The notes: generated from the sequence alone by a model not told the origin. A DNA stretch of 64,000 bases from an uncultured Erythrobacter sp. (GCA_947502305.1 CANMZA010000001.1:744001-808000), one strand, 5' to 3'. Shown: positions 45,765 to 55,912, counted from the first letter of the stretch. Translations and numbers: made by a program.

Positions 45765-46646
45765 TTATTCCGCCAGCCATGTCAAGGCGGTGGCGGCGAC
45801 TTCATCCGGGGCCTCTACCTGAGGGTAATGGCCGACATGGGAAATAAGATGGTGGCGCGCATTCGGAAGGGTGCTGCGCCACCTGTCATATGCATGCTTG
45901 CCCGACACAGGATCGAGAGCGCCGTTGATGAGGCCGATTTTGTCCTGCGCCAAAACAAGCGCCTCTTCCCAATCCTCTTTGTTTTTCACCCGGTCCGCGA
46001 TGTAATGCAAAAGTCTATGCGTGATCCGGTTGCCGCCCTTGTGGCTGATGAATTCCCAGAACTGATCCAACTCGGCCTCGCTTGGCTGCGTATCGGGGCC
46101 AAACACTTCGCAGAAACTCTTGCCGAACCCTTTGCGGTTCATCAGCAAGCCGAGAAGAAACCCGACAGGCGACACGCCCAGCTTTTGCATCGGGCGAGGG
46201 CGGTGTTGGTCAGGAAATATCCCGCCATTCAGAAAAATGACCTGCCCAAGACCCGCGGCGGCGTCCCCTTCTTGTTGGAAACTGAGCAATTGCTGCCCAA
46301 CCGAAACGCCGTAATCATGCACTAGCGCATCAAATTGAGTGACCCCCAAATGTTTGAGCAAGGCCAATTGCATCAATGTCTGGTGGTAGATTGAGTAGCC
46401 GCCGCCCTCATGACCGCCGCGCGGCTTATCCGACAGGCCAAATCCCAACATATCGCAGGCGATCAAGCGGTGATTGACGCCCAGCGTTTCCCAAACCGGC
46501 TGCCAATCCCAAGAACAGGTGGGAAAGCCATGCACCAAAAGCAGGGGCCGCCCATCCGGGTTTCCGCCAGTCCAATAGGCAATTTGATTCCGCATAAAGG
46601 GAAAATACTTGGCACACTCGCGCCACTTTTGTGTATCGGCCTGCAT
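45765..46646 (-). CDS. Alpha/beta hydrolase, epoxide hydrolase/haloalkane dehalogenase-like
   Basis: 293 residues from ATG 46646, behind a perfect AGGAGGG. HGFPTCSWDW forms the oxyanion hole; the nucleophile position reads VHDYGVS with D111, as in epoxide hydrolases and haloalkane dehalogenases rather than serine esterases; the His is in HVGHYPQVEAP. Substrate unknown. The frame is open further upstream into the asd region but without conserved sequence. Divergent from asd. Confidence 0.85.
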   Translation of the reverse strand: MQADTQKWRECAKYFPFMRNQIAYWTGGNPDGRPLLLVHGFPTCSWDWQPVWETLGVNHRLIACDMLGFGLSDKPRGGHEGGGYSIYHQTLMQLALLKHLGVTQFDALVHDYGVSVGQQLLSFQQEGDAAAGLGQVIFLNGGIFPDQHRPRPMQKLGVSPVGFLLGLLMNRKGFGKSFCEVFGPDTQPSEAELDQFWEFISHKGGNRITHRLLHYIADRVKNKEDWEEALVLAQDKIGLINGALDPVSGKHAYDRWRSTLPNARHHLISHVGHYPQVEAPDEVAATALTWLAE

Positions 46647-46723
46647 AGTCCCTCCTAGTTGGAGCGAAGCTAGCCGCATAGTGCGGCAGCACAACCCCAC
46701 GTTTTTCGCGAAGGAATAGTACA

Positions 46724-47749
46724 TTGGGTTACCGGGTGGCAGTCGTCGGCGCGACGGGCAATGTTGGGCGTGAGATCATGCAGGTCCTCGCTGAGCGGGA
46801 GTTTCCATGTGATGAGGTCGCGGCGGTCGCATCGTCGCGTTCGCACGGGACAGAGGTCGAATTTGGCGACACTGGCAAAATGCTCAAATGCCGCAATATC
46901 GAACATTTCGATTGGGCTGGTTGGGATATCGCTCTGTTCGCCGCAGGCAGCGGACCGGCCAAGGAATATGCCCCCAAAGCCGCCGCAGCAGGCTGCGTGG
47001 TGATCGACAATTCCTCGCTTTACCGGATGGACCCCGACGTTCCCTTGATCGTGCCAGAGGTGAACCCTGATGCCATCGATGGCTATACTCAGCGCAACAT
47101 CATCGCCAATCCCAATTGCTCAACCGCGCAATTGGTCGTCGCGCTCAAACCTTTGCATGACGCCGCGACGATTAAACGTGTTGTTGTCTCGACTTATCAA
47201 TCGGTCTCTGGCGCGGGCAAATCGGGCATGGATGAGTTGTTCGAACAAAGCCGCGCCATCTTCGTCGGCGATCCGGTTGAACCGACCAAATTCACCAAGC
47301 AGATCGCGTTTAATGTGATCCCGCATATCGACGTTTTCTTGGACGATGGATCGACCAAGGAAGAATGGAAGATGATGGTCGAGACGAAGAAGATCCTCGA
47401 TCCCAAAGTGAAGCTCAACGCAACCTGCGTGCGGGTGCCGGTGTTTGTCGGCCATGCCGAGGCGGTGAATATCGAATTTGAAAAAGAGCTTTCCGCTGAA
47501 GCCGCGCAGGAAATCCTGCGTGAAGCGCCCGGCATTATGCTGATCGATAAGCGCGAAGACGAAGGCTATGTCACCCCGGTTGAGGCCGCCGGTGACAGCG
47601 CAACCTATGTCAGCCGCGTGCGCGAAGACCCGACGGTTGATAACGGGCTGACGCTGTGGTGCGTGTCCGATAATCTGCGCAAAGGCGCCGCGCTGAACGC
47701 GGTGCAGATCGCCGAATTGCTGGGCCGCCGCCATTTGAAAAAGGGATAA
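46724..47749 (+). CDS. asd: Aspartate-semialdehyde dehydrogenase
   Basis: 341 residues from TTG 46724; AAGGAA 8 bases upstream decides it. NADPH-dependent reduction of aspartyl phosphate, feeding lysine, diaminopimelate, threonine and methionine synthesis. VVGATGNVGREI binds NADP, the catalytic cysteine is C132 in NPNCSTAQLV and the basic substrate loop CVRVPVFVGHAEAV is present. Full length. Confidence 0.96.
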   Translation: MGYRVAVVGATGNVGREIMQVLAEREFPCDEVAAVASSRSHGTEVEFGDTGKMLKCRNIEHFDWAGWDIALFAAGSGPAKEYAPKAAAAGCVVIDNSSLYRMDPDVPLIVPEVNPDAIDGYTQRNIIANPNCSTAQLVVALKPLHDAATIKRVVVSTYQSVSGAGKSGMDELFEQSRAIFVGDPVEPTKFTKQIAFNVIPHIDVFLDDGSTKEEWKMMVETKKILDPKVKLNATCVRVPVFVGHAEAVNIEFEKELSAEAAQEILREAPGIMLIDKREDEGYVTPVEAAGDSATYVSRVREDPTVDNGLTLWCVSDNLRKGAALNAVQIAELLGRRHLKKG

Positions 47750-47753
47750 AGAG

Positions 47754-48299
47754 ATGCGTCTTTTGCTGATCGGGGCGGCAGCCTTGGCTCTATCCGCGTG
47801 TGACAGTGGCAAAGTGCCGTCACCGGCGGACCGTCAGAGCGGCGCGGCCGATGTGGTGGCGGACGTTGATCTTCAGCAGGTAACGCTGCGAGGCGATGGT
47901 CTGACATCAGGCGCGGAGTCGTTTTTCTTTGCTGCGGGCGAGACCGAAGTGAAAACCGCGCTGACCGCCTCGCTTGGCGAAGCGAGTGACACTGGCGAAA
48001 ACAGCGAATGCGGGGCGGGGCCGATGGCCTATGCCAATTATCCCGGCGGCCTGACTGTGAATTTCCAAAATGGCAGTTTGGTCGGCTGGGTTCTGCAAGG
48101 CGAAGAGGACACGATTTCCGTTTCCGCAGACGTTGAAATTGGCACCCCGCGCGCCGAAGCAGAAGCGCTGGAGCGTTATATCGCGATCGAGGACAGCACC
48201 TTGGGCGAGGAATTTGTAATATCTGGCGATCTTGCTGGATTTATCGAAGATGACGCTGTTTCGATGCTTTATTCTGGGGTGCAGTGCTTTTTCAGATAG
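47754..48299 (+). CDS. Small lipoprotein of unknown function
   Basis: 181 residues starting 4 bases after asd. Lipobox LSAC gives the lipidated Cys at residue 16. The mature part (LTSGAESFFFAAGETEVKTAL...GENSECGAGPMAYANYPGGL) looks like a small alpha/beta fold with two cysteines likely to pair (near ECGAG and VQCFF). No family recognised. Probably cotranscribed with asd. Confidence 0.75.
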   Translation: MRLLLIGAAALALSACDSGKVPSPADRQSGAADVVADVDLQQVTLRGDGLTSGAESFFFAAGETEVKTALTASLGEASDTGENSECGAGPMAYANYPGGLTVNFQNGSLVGWVLQGEEDTISVSADVEIGTPRAEAEALERYIAIEDSTLGEEFVISGDLAGFIEDDAVSMLYSGVQCFFR

Positions 48300-48318
48300 G
48301 CTTCGCTAGGATGCTTTT

Positions 48319-48969
48319 ATGACCAAAACCGCAGACCTGTTTTTCAGCTTTCGCTCGCCTTATTCATACCTTGCTATCGGGCGTTACCGGGCGATGGCGA
48401 CCGAGTTTGATTTGGACATCACATTGCGCACCGTGTGGCCGATTGCGATCCGCGATCCGGATATTCTGTTCACAGGCAATCCCAATGCGCCGCGTTATAT
48501 TTTGATGGATTCGTTTCGCGTCGCAGAGCATCTGAACATTCCCTATCGCTGGCCGCGCCCCGATCCGGTGGTGCAGAACCTTGCCACGCGCGAAATCGCG
48601 TCGGAGCAGCCCCTGATCCGCCGGATTTGCCGAATGGGGCAAGCGGCGACGCGCAGAGGCGCTGGATTGGCTTTCGCGGATGAAGTGTCGCGTATTATTT
48701 TCTCCGGCGAAGTCGATGATTGGGATCAGGGCGATCAGCTGGCCGGCGCGGCGGCACGCGCGGGGCTGAACATTGCCGAGTTGGAGGCTGAGGCGGTCAA
48801 GGATGCGGGCGCGCTTGATGCAGAAATCGCCGATAACCAAGCCGCGCTGGAAGCAGCGGGGCATTGGGGCGTGCCGACATTGGTGTTTGATGGTGAGCCC
48901 TTCTTTGGCCAAGACCGCGTAGAAATGGCACTGTGGCGGATGCAGCAAAAGGGGCTTTTGCCGAGGTGA
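48319..48969 (+). CDS. DsbA-family 2-hydroxychromene-2-carboxylate isomerase-like protein
   Basis: 216 residues. Thioredoxin/GST-kappa fold with FFSFRSPYSYL (SPYS 13-16) at the active-site position and the late GVPTLVFDGEPFFGQDR motif of the HCCA isomerase family. Such enzymes use glutathione to isomerise ring-cleavage products of naphthalene-type aromatics, though many chromosomal copies have other substrates. Its stop overlaps the start of the GFA gene (GTGA). Confidence 0.88.
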   Translation: MTKTADLFFSFRSPYSYLAIGRYRAMATEFDLDITLRTVWPIAIRDPDILFTGNPNAPRYILMDSFRVAEHLNIPYRWPRPDPVVQNLATREIASEQPLIRRICRMGQAATRRGAGLAFADEVSRIIFSGEVDDWDQGDQLAGAAARAGLNIAELEAEAVKDAGALDAEIADNQAALEAAGHWGVPTLVFDGEPFFGQDRVEMALWRMQQKGLLPR

Positions 48970-49430
48970 GCGAAGGCCAGAGTGATGCGAGCCTGACTGG
49001 CGGCTGTCAATGCGGCGCGGTCCGGTATCTGATAACCGGCACACTTCACATTTCCTACGCATGCCATTGCCGCGAATGCCAAAAACAATCGGCCAGCGGC
49101 TTTGGCATTTCGGTGCCGGTCAAACGCGCGCATTTCGCAGTGTCTGGCCCGCTCCAAATCTGGTCGCGCCAAACCGATAGCGGCTCCGTCACCGATTGCT
49201 ATTTTTGCCCGCAATGCGGAACGCGTGTCTATCACGCCGGGTCAGGCCGTGCAGAATGGGTCACCGTCAAAGGCGGATCGTTGGACAGGCCGGACGCGTT
49301 GCAACCGGCGGCGCATATTTGGATTCGTAGCCGGCAAAGATGGTTTGATCTGCCGGATCATGTGCCGCATTGGGAAACGCAGCCGCGCGATGAGGCGGAA
49401 TGGAAGCGCATGGTTGGATGGGACGAGTAG
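48966..49430 (+). CDS. GFA family protein (glutathione-dependent formaldehyde-activating-like)
   Basis: 154 residues from GTG 48966 overlapping the upstream stop. The zinc ligands typical of GFA/CENP-V proteins are present: GGCQCGAVRY, CHCRECQK and CPQCGTR. Most members are of unknown substrate despite the name. The neighbouring isomerase and hydrolase suggest a small glutathione-linked detoxification run, which is inference. The next gene starts one base after its stop. Confidence 0.88.
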   Translation: MSEGQSDASLTGGCQCGAVRYLITGTLHISYACHCRECQKQSASGFGISVPVKRAHFAVSGPLQIWSRQTDSGSVTDCYFCPQCGTRVYHAGSGRAEWVTVKGGSLDRPDALQPAAHIWIRSRQRWFDLPDHVPHWETQPRDEAEWKRMVGWDE

Positions 49431-50195
49431 ATGAGCGAAAGCCAGAGCAGTTTTATCAGTTTTGACGGCACCCGATTGGCCATCCACCGCGCCGGTGACG
49501 GTAAACCCGTCATCCTGCTGCACGGTCTGTTTTCCTCTGCCCATATGAATTGGATGAAATGGGGGCATGATACGCGCCTTGCTGAGGCCGGTTTTGAGGC
49601 GATCATGATGGATTTTCGCGTCCACGGTGACAGCGACGCCCCGCATGATCCTGCCGCTTATCCAGACGGCGTGTTGGTGCGCGATGCGGCGGCTTTGGTC
49701 GATCATGTGGGGCTTGCTCCGGGGGAATACGATCTTGTCGGTTTCTCACTTGGCGCGCGGACGGCGATCCACGCTTGCGCAAACGACGTGCTCGCCCCGC
49801 GGCGTATGATCGCATGCGGGATGGGTGTCGCGGGGCTGGCCGATTGGCAGCGGCGCGCGGATCATTTTAAGCGCGTTATTGACGATTTCGACACGATCAA
49901 ACCGGGCGATCCCGCCTATGTCGCGCGCACATTCCTCAAATCCCAAGGGGTGGACCGGGTCGCGGCGCGCCTGTTGCTTGATGCGATGGAGCCGTTTGAT
50001 CTGGCCTCTTTGGCGAATATCACCATGCCCACCGCGCTGATTTGCGGAGCCGAAGATGACGACAATGGATCGGCAGAGGAGCTGGCGGGGATGCTGCCCA
50101 ATGCGGTTTATTCCGAAGTGCCCGGCACGCATTTAAACAGCGTGATCAAACCAGAATTAGGCGAAGCAATCACGGCGTTTTTGGGGGCAGTATGA
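49431..50195 (+). CDS. Alpha/beta hydrolase
   Basis: 254 residues. HGLFSSAHMNW oxyanion region, nucleophile S106 in VGFSLGAR, Asp in CGAEDDDNG and His in PGTHLNSV, giving an intact Ser-Asp-His triad. Probably an esterase or C-C hydrolase; substrate unknown. Abuts the GFA gene and overlaps the following membrane gene by 4 bases (ATGA). Confidence 0.88.
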   Translation: MSESQSSFISFDGTRLAIHRAGDGKPVILLHGLFSSAHMNWMKWGHDTRLAEAGFEAIMMDFRVHGDSDAPHDPAAYPDGVLVRDAAALVDHVGLAPGEYDLVGFSLGARTAIHACANDVLAPRRMIACGMGVAGLADWQRRADHFKRVIDDFDTIKPGDPAYVARTFLKSQGVDRVAARLLLDAMEPFDLASLANITMPTALICGAEDDDNGSAEELAGMLPNAVYSEVPGTHLNSVIKPELGEAITAFLGAV

Positions 50196-50713
50196 GCGTA
50201 TCGAAGAAAACCGCCGTCATGTGGTGGGTTGGCGGATTGATCGCCTTTGGGATCACTTTGTATTTCCACATTCCCTTGATCACGGACGGCGTGCCCGGCG
50301 GCATTACCGAACATCAACGGGCGCCCGATGCGGCCACGGTGAATGCGATCCAATCCTCTTGGGCGGCCGATGGGTTGATGGGGGCGGCGTCTTTGGCGAT
50401 GATCACTGATCTGATCTTCATTGGGATTTACGGGATCGGCTGCGTCTTGGCGGGGCAATATTATCGCTCTGGCAGAAACAGTGTCCTGCGCATTTTGGGC
50501 TGGGCGGCGCTGATTTCGGGGGTGATATTCCTGATCACCGATTATGGCGAAACCATCGCCCAATTTATGCAGCTGACGAATGAAGCTGGTGATGATGACC
50601 TTGCCGCCTTTGCGTCCACGCTTCGTCCGGTAAAGATGCTGACTTGGACCACAGGATTTTTCACAGTTTTGGCCGCGCTTTTGGCAGATCGCTTTTCGTC
50701 GAACGCTGCTTGA
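50192..50713 (+). CDS. Four-helix membrane protein of unknown function
   Basis: 173 residues, hydrophobic stretches near 10-26, 62-84, 97-120 and 148-166. Translationally coupled to the upstream hydrolase (ATGA). Motif-free by eye, no family recognised. The last gene of a tightly packed run that starts at the isomerase gene. Confidence 0.72.
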   Translation: MSVSKKTAVMWWVGGLIAFGITLYFHIPLITDGVPGGITEHQRAPDAATVNAIQSSWAADGLMGAASLAMITDLIFIGIYGIGCVLAGQYYRSGRNSVLRILGWAALISGVIFLITDYGETIAQFMQLTNEAGDDDLAAFASTLRPVKMLTWTTGFFTVLAALLADRFSSNAA

Positions 50714-50779
50714 TAAGCAGCAGCGAGGCGTCCAAAACTGCCCGCAATAAATACGCAATAGTATAGAGGATTGTCGCCC

Positions 50780-52666
50780 ATGAAATTTGCCCGGTTCACA
50801 TTCAAGGCTTCCGCTGCGGCGCTGGCTGTCTCGCTCGCCGCTGCATCCGTTCCGGCAATGGCTGATGCGCATGTTGAGGCAGGCAGTGCGGATGACATGA
50901 CCGAGGAAAGCGCCGCGCAATTCCCGCTGACCCCAGAAGGTGCAGCGGAATTTATCGCCCATGTTGAGGCGGAATTTGCGGAGTTTTCCAAGACCAGCGC
51001 GCATGTTGCATGGTTGCAGGCGACTAATATCAATCACGATTCCAACACGCTCGCATCGCAATATGGCGCGCAAGGGACGTTGATGAGCGTCGGTTTCGCC
51101 ACCGAGGCGGCCAAATATGCGGAGATTGCCGGGCTTGATCCGGTGGTTGAGCGTAAGTTGGGCATGCTGCGTTATGGCATTGGATTGCCCGCGCCGGGCC
51201 GCGATGGGGCGGCGGAAGAATTGTCGCAGATCGCCACCGATCTTGGCGCGCAATATGGCCAAGGGCGCGGCACGCTCAATGGTGAAGAAATCGGCGGCTC
51301 TGACATCGAAGCGGAAATGGGCAATCTGGACCGTTCGCCAGAAGAATTGGCGGAAATGTGGGCCAGTTGGCACGACAATGTCGGCGCGCCCATGCGCGAA
51401 GATTACACCCGCATGGTGGCCATCGCGAATGAAGGCGCGGGCGAGCTAGGTTTTGATGACCTCGGCACGATGTGGCGTTCGGGTTACGACATGACGCCGG
51501 AGGAGTTTGCCGCCGATACCGAACGGATGTGGCAAGAGGTCCGCCCGCTCTACGTTGCGCTGCACACTTATGTGCGCCGCAAATTGAACGAACATTACGG
51601 CGATGATGTGCAGGCCGCGACGGGCCCGATCCGCGCCGATTTGCTCGGCAATATGTGGGCGCAAGAATGGGGCAATATTTACCCGTTGGTCGCGCCAGAG
51701 GGAGCGGGCGATATCGGCTATGACCTCACCGATTTGATCGTGGAGCGTGATTTGGACGCGGTCGAAATGACCCGGATTGGCGAGCAATTCTTCAGCTCAT
51801 TGGGCTTTGAAGAATTGCCGGAAACCTTTTGGGAACGCTCACAATTTGTGAAGCCGCGCGACCGCGAAGTGGTGTGCCATGCCAGCGCGTGGAACCTCGA
51901 CAATATTGACGATCTGCGTATCAAAATGTGCATCAAGCCCAATGCGGATGACTTCATCACGATCCATCACGAGCTGGGCCATAACTATTATCAGCGCGCT
52001 TATAACGAGCAGGACTTTCTGCATCTGACCGGCGCGAATGATGGGTTTCATGAGGCGATTGGCGACACGATTGCTCTATCGATCACGCCGGAATATCTGG
52101 TGCAAATTGGGATGCTGACGCCGGATCAGGTGCCCGATGCCGATAAGGATATTGGCCTGCTGCTCCGTCAGGCGATGGATAAGGTCGCGTTTTTGCCCTT
52201 CGGTCTGCTGATCGATCGGTATCGGTGGAGCCTGTTTGACGGCAGTGTCGCGCCGGAGGATTACAACACCGCATGGACCGAAATCCGCGAGGAATATCAG
52301 GGCATTGTCCCGCCATTTGAGCGCCCCGATGATGCGTTTGATCCGGGCGCGAAATATCACGTGCCGGGTAATGTCAGCTATACGCGCTATTTCCTTGCGC
52401 GGTTGCTGCAATTCCAATTCTACAAGGCCGCGTGTGATCAGGCCGGATGGGAAGGGCCGCTGCATCGCTGTTCATTCTATGGCAGCGAAGAAGTGGGCGC
52501 GAACCTTAATGCGATGCTGGAACTCGGCGCGTCGGTGCCGTGGCCGGATGCTTTGGAGGCTTTCACCGGAGAGCGTCAGATGAACGGCACCGCGATGGTT
52601 GAATATTTCGCGCCGCTCAAAGAATGGCTCGATGAACAGAACGAAGGGCAAGAAGCGGGCTGGTGA
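50780..52666 (+). CDS. Exported M2-family peptidyl-dipeptidase (ACE-like)
   Basis: 628 residues from ATG 50780, preceded by AGAGGA. Signal peptide ends at AMADA. The zinc motif is HHELGH (H397, E398, H401), with the third ligand in EAIGDTIA downstream. This is the angiotensin-converting-enzyme family, which in bacteria removes C-terminal dipeptides from peptides. With the S9 peptidase at 43.5 kb it suggests a peptide-feeding periplasm. The next gene begins within its stop (GTGA). Confidence 0.93.
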   Translation: MKFARFTFKASAAALAVSLAAASVPAMADAHVEAGSADDMTEESAAQFPLTPEGAAEFIAHVEAEFAEFSKTSAHVAWLQATNINHDSNTLASQYGAQGTLMSVGFATEAAKYAEIAGLDPVVERKLGMLRYGIGLPAPGRDGAAEELSQIATDLGAQYGQGRGTLNGEEIGGSDIEAEMGNLDRSPEELAEMWASWHDNVGAPMREDYTRMVAIANEGAGELGFDDLGTMWRSGYDMTPEEFAADTERMWQEVRPLYVALHTYVRRKLNEHYGDDVQAATGPIRADLLGNMWAQEWGNIYPLVAPEGAGDIGYDLTDLIVERDLDAVEMTRIGEQFFSSLGFEELPETFWERSQFVKPRDREVVCHASAWNLDNIDDLRIKMCIKPNADDFITIHHELGHNYYQRAYNEQDFLHLTGANDGFHEAIGDTIALSITPEYLVQIGMLTPDQVPDADKDIGLLLRQAMDKVAFLPFGLLIDRYRWSLFDGSVAPEDYNTAWTEIREEYQGIVPPFERPDDAFDPGAKYHVPGNVSYTRYFLARLLQFQFYKAACDQAGWEGPLHRCSFYGSEEVGANLNAMLELGASVPWPDALEAFTGERQMNGTAMVEYFAPLKEWLDEQNEGQEAGW

Positions 52667-53685
52667 TGCTCCGCAGCTTTACCGCATCGTTGATCGCCCT
52701 TTCGCTCGGTGCCTGCGCGCCGGGTGAGGGGGTGTCAAACACCCTCAGCCAAACACAAGCGGAGACCGTTCGCCCCGCTTTGTTCGTTGCCAATAAACGC
52801 GGCGACACCTTGTCCAAGATTGACCTTGCGAGTGGGGAAAGCGAGTTTGAAGTGCCCGCTTGCACCACGCCGCATGAACTGGCGACGTCGCCAGACGGCG
52901 GATATGTGGCGGTGGCTTGCTATGGCGGCGAACATCTCTCGATCTTTGAGACGGGGCGATTGATGCGCTCTGCCCGGATATTGCTGGGCGCAGGCGCGCG
53001 GCCGCATGGGATTGTCTGGCATGAAACTGGCGCGCTCTATGCCACGGCAGAGGGGCGGCAATCCGTTTACCGCATCCGCGATCCTTTGGGCCGGGCGCCG
53101 GACATCACGGAATTCCCGACGGGCAAGGAAGGCAGCCACATGCTCGCCGTCGCGCCGGATGAAAGCGCGGCATGGACGACCGATTTGAGTTCTAAAACGG
53201 TGACCCGCATTGATTTGACCGGCACCGATGCGCCGCTCTCTGTTATCGTCGGCGAAGAGCCCGAAGGCATTGCGCTGGCGCCAGATGGCCAAACCCTGTG
53301 GGTCTCCGCGCGTGGCTCAAATCAGGCGTTTGCGCTTGATCCGGTCACGATGGCGGTCCGCGAAACCATCGCTGTGGGGCAGTTCCCGCTGCGTTTGGCG
53401 ATCCGCCCTCAAGGTGATGTGGCGGTGACCTCTGATCTGATGGATGGCGGGTTATCGGTGATTGACCTCAGCCGCGCCGAACTCATCCGCAGCATTGCGG
53501 TCTCTTCGCCCGAAACGGCGCAGGAACGGTTTCAGGTTACGATCCTATGGTCCGATGATGGCACCAAAATCTATGTCGCCGAAACTGCGAGCAACACCGT
53601 GGCAGAGGTAGACTATGCCACCGGCGAGGTGCTGCGGCGGCTGCCGACGGGTGAGGGCGGGGACGGCCTTGCGATATTGCCGTGA
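52663..53685 (+). CDS. Lipoprotein with YncE-like beta-propeller
   Basis: 340 residues starting at GTG 52663, overlapping the peptidase stop; an ATG follows immediately. Lipobox LGAC makes Cys18 the lipidation site. The rest is a seven-bladed propeller built of repeats such as PHELATSPDGGYVAVACYGG and PEGIALAPDGQTLWVSARG, like YncE and cytochrome-D1-like proteins but without haem ligands. Role unknown; coupling to the peptidase may be meaningful. Confidence 0.85.
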   Translation: MMLRSFTASLIALSLGACAPGEGVSNTLSQTQAETVRPALFVANKRGDTLSKIDLASGESEFEVPACTTPHELATSPDGGYVAVACYGGEHLSIFETGRLMRSARILLGAGARPHGIVWHETGALYATAEGRQSVYRIRDPLGRAPDITEFPTGKEGSHMLAVAPDESAAWTTDLSSKTVTRIDLTGTDAPLSVIVGEEPEGIALAPDGQTLWVSARGSNQAFALDPVTMAVRETIAVGQFPLRLAIRPQGDVAVTSDLMDGGLSVIDLSRAELIRSIAVSSPETAQERFQVTILWSDDGTKIYVAETASNTVAEVDYATGEVLRRLPTGEGGDGLAILP

Positions 53686-53704
53686 GCAAAAGGAAAAGCG
53701 ATTG

Positions 53705-54298
53705 ATGCGAACATATATTGGGGCGGCCTTGGGGTTAAGCGGGGCGCTCACCGCGTCGATGATTGCGGCGGGTGCATGGATGCCCGGTTCAAGCCTGAGC
53801 GCCCAGTCGGCGCAATCGGATAGGGCCGAGATGATCACCGCCAAAAACCCAGCAGAACTCACCATCGTGATGATGAATGCCGGATATGACGTTGAGCTTA
53901 CGCAGGACGGTGTTGGCGATCCAATGATCTCAGCGGAATTGGCGGGGATGCCGCTGCGGGTGTATTTTTATGGCTGCGATGCGGAGACGAATGACGGGTG
54001 CACATCTTTGCAATTGTCGACCGGTTTTGACCGCGCCCAGCCATGGTCGCGCGGCGAAGCGTTAGAGATCAGCGAGCGATTCCGCTTTGCCTCTGTCAGG
54101 TTGGATGAAGAGGGCGATCCGTTCATTTCTTGGGATATCGTCACCGGAGACGGCATCCCGGCCAGCGTTTTCCTGCAATCTATCAAGCAGTTTGAACGCA
54201 CGATTGAACTGACCGCAGAAGTGGTTTTCGCAGAGGAAAATGCTGCGGCTGATGCGGCTGGTAATGCTGGCTCTAATGCCGAGGATGAAGGGCAATAA
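53705..54298 (+). CDS. Exported YbjN-like protein, copy 1
   Basis: 197 residues from ATG 53705 with AAAGGAAAAG upstream. Signal peptide, then a YbjN-type domain: AKNPAELTIVMMNAGYDVELTQD, DPMISAELAGMPLRVYFYGCD, LQLSTGFD. YbjN proteins resemble type III secretion chaperone folds; function is unsettled. The tail is Ala/Asn/Glu-rich. Followed by a second protein of similar plan. Confidence 0.78.
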   Translation: MRTYIGAALGLSGALTASMIAAGAWMPGSSLSAQSAQSDRAEMITAKNPAELTIVMMNAGYDVELTQDGVGDPMISAELAGMPLRVYFYGCDAETNDGCTSLQLSTGFDRAQPWSRGEALEISERFRFASVRLDEEGDPFISWDIVTGDGIPASVFLQSIKQFERTIELTAEVVFAEENAAADAAGNAGSNAEDEGQ

Positions 54299-54341
54299 TC
54301 GCCCCCTTTGCCTGCCCCGCAAAAGCGCCTAATAAATCGGC

Positions 54342-54896
54342 ATGACTATTTTCTCTATGACTAAGACCCACATGACCGCCCTGTCCGGTGCCGCGCTTTT
54401 GGCGGCTTCTCTCGGATTTGCTGCTCCCGTTTCGGCTCAGCAGGCCGCTCCGCGATCAGACCCGCAAGTCGTCACCGAATTTAACGCGCCCACGATCACG
54501 CGTTTGCTCACCGATGTTCAGGCCGATTGGCGGATCGAGGCGAGCGCGCAAGGAGAGATCAATTACCGGGCCAGCGCGGAAGGGGGATTGAATTTCACGC
54601 TCGCACCGCGCGCCTGCTCGCCAGAGACAGGTTGCTTGGGGTTGATGGTGCTGGCGGTCTTTACCGGGGTTGATACCACAGACCCGGCGCGAATTGATGC
54701 GTTTCTCAATGATTTAAACGACCAGAGCGCCACCGCCAAAGTGTATCGCAGCGGCGATGGTATCATCATTCTGCAAGCCTATATCAACTCATCCTACGGC
54801 ATCAGCTACGCCAATGCTCAGGCGCAATTGTTGGTATTTGGCCAGAACATTGTCGCCGTCAGCGGAGCGCTATCGGCGTTTGAGAGCGGGTCTTAA
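54342..54896 (+). CDS. Exported YbjN-like protein, copy 2
   Basis: 184 residues if read from ATG 54342; an ATG 15 bases later (MTKTHMTAL) is also plausible. Signal peptide ends near PVSAQQ. The mature part ([25 protein letters not shown]...[22 protein letters not shown]) has the same domain plan as the preceding gene with a Cys pair (CSPETGC). It converges on the chemoreceptor gene, the two stops sharing TTAA. Confidence 0.75.
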   Translation: MTIFSMTKTHMTALSGAALLAASLGFAAPVSAQQAAPRSDPQVVTEFNAPTITRLLTDVQADWRIEASAQGEINYRASAEGGLNFTLAPRACSPETGCLGLMVLAVFTGVDTTDPARIDAFLNDLNDQSATAKVYRSGDGIIILQAYINSSYGISYANAQAQLLVFGQNIVAVSGALSAFESGS

Positions 54897-55891
54897 CCCA
54901 CCTTCAGATTGGTCATGAAATTGCTTGTCGATCGCTCCAGATTGCGGATATTTTCTGACAGATCAGCGGCGGCATCTTCCAATTCGCTGGATAACGTGCC
55001 CGCTGCATTGGCCCGGTGCAGCAGCGCTTTGGTGCGCCCGACCATGGCATCGGCTTCCCCGGCGGCATTGCGCGCAAAGGCTTCGATTGTGTCGGCGGAT
55101 TGTTTCTGACTTTCAACGTCATAACGGATTGACCGGGCCGTTTCATTGAGGTCGGCAATCGCGCTGTCGATCGCTTGAAAACTTTGCTCCGCCTCGACCG
55201 TCCCGCTGCGCACACCGCTTAGGAATGTGTCGATCTCGGTTGCGGCTTCACCAGCCTGCGTGGCGAGCGCTTTTACTTCTTGCGCAACAATCGTGAAGCC
55301 TCTGCCTGCCACCCCGGCCGATGCCGCTTCGATTGCGGCGTTGAGCGAGAGGAGGTTGGTGCGCTCTGCAATTCGGACGATTGCGCGGGTTGCCTCGCCA
55401 ATTGTGCGCGATTGCTGGGACAGAGATCCGATGGCTTTGCCGCCGCCGCCCGATCGCTGTGTTGCCTCTGCGGTGAGCTCGCTTTGCTGGCCCACATTGG
55501 CGGCGATGGTGGCGATAGAGAGCGACATTTCTGCGACGCCCGCGGCCACAGTGTTGGCCGCGCGGCTTGCCGATTCGGCAGAGCCTGCCACATCATGCGC
55601 CTCACTCCCGGCTTCTGTCGCCATTACTTTCAGTCCCTTGGCAGAGCGTTCGAGCAAGTTAGCCGTTTCCGCCACCGCATGGGTTACGCCGCTGATTGAT
55701 CGTTCAAATTCGGCGGCAACATTGGCATATTCGGCCTTGCGCAATTTGATCACATTGGCGCGGCTTTGGGCGCTGGCTTCTTGTTCCGCTTGCACAGCGG
55801 CCAGCGCCTCTTGCAGCGAAGAACTGGTTTGGCGAAGCTCCTCGGTTTGCGCATCGCTAAACCGCCGGGCCTCTTCGACATTGGCCATCAT
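54893..55891 (-). CDS. Methyl-accepting chemotaxis signalling domain, 3' part of an interrupted gene
   Basis: 332 residues: a helical coiled-coil linker then the MCP signalling domain with the hairpin [21 protein letters not shown] and the VAQEVKALA continuation; the kinase-control tip looks normal. It begins at an ATG-ATG pair, but 7 codons upstream (55913-55915) an in-frame TAG separates it from a six-helix membrane domain in the same frame. Without readthrough it could only be a soluble signalling domain made by reinitiation. See the neighbouring entry. Confidence 0.85.
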   Translation of the reverse strand: MMANVEEARRFSDAQTEELRQTSSSLQEALAAVQAEQEASAQSRANVIKLRKAEYANVAAEFERSISGVTHAVAETANLLERSAKGLKVMATEAGSEAHDVAGSAESASRAANTVAAGVAEMSLSIATIAANVGQQSELTAEATQRSGGGGKAIGSLSQQSRTIGEATRAIVRIAERTNLLSLNAAIEAASAGVAGRGFTIVAQEVKALATQAGEAATEIDTFLSGVRSGTVEAEQSFQAIDSAIADLNETARSIRYDVESQKQSADTIEAFARNAAGEADAMVGRTKALLHRANAAGTLSSELEDAAADLSENIRNLERSTSNFMTNLKVG

Positions 55892-55912
55892 CTTGGCCAG
55901 ACTTAGGCTGAT

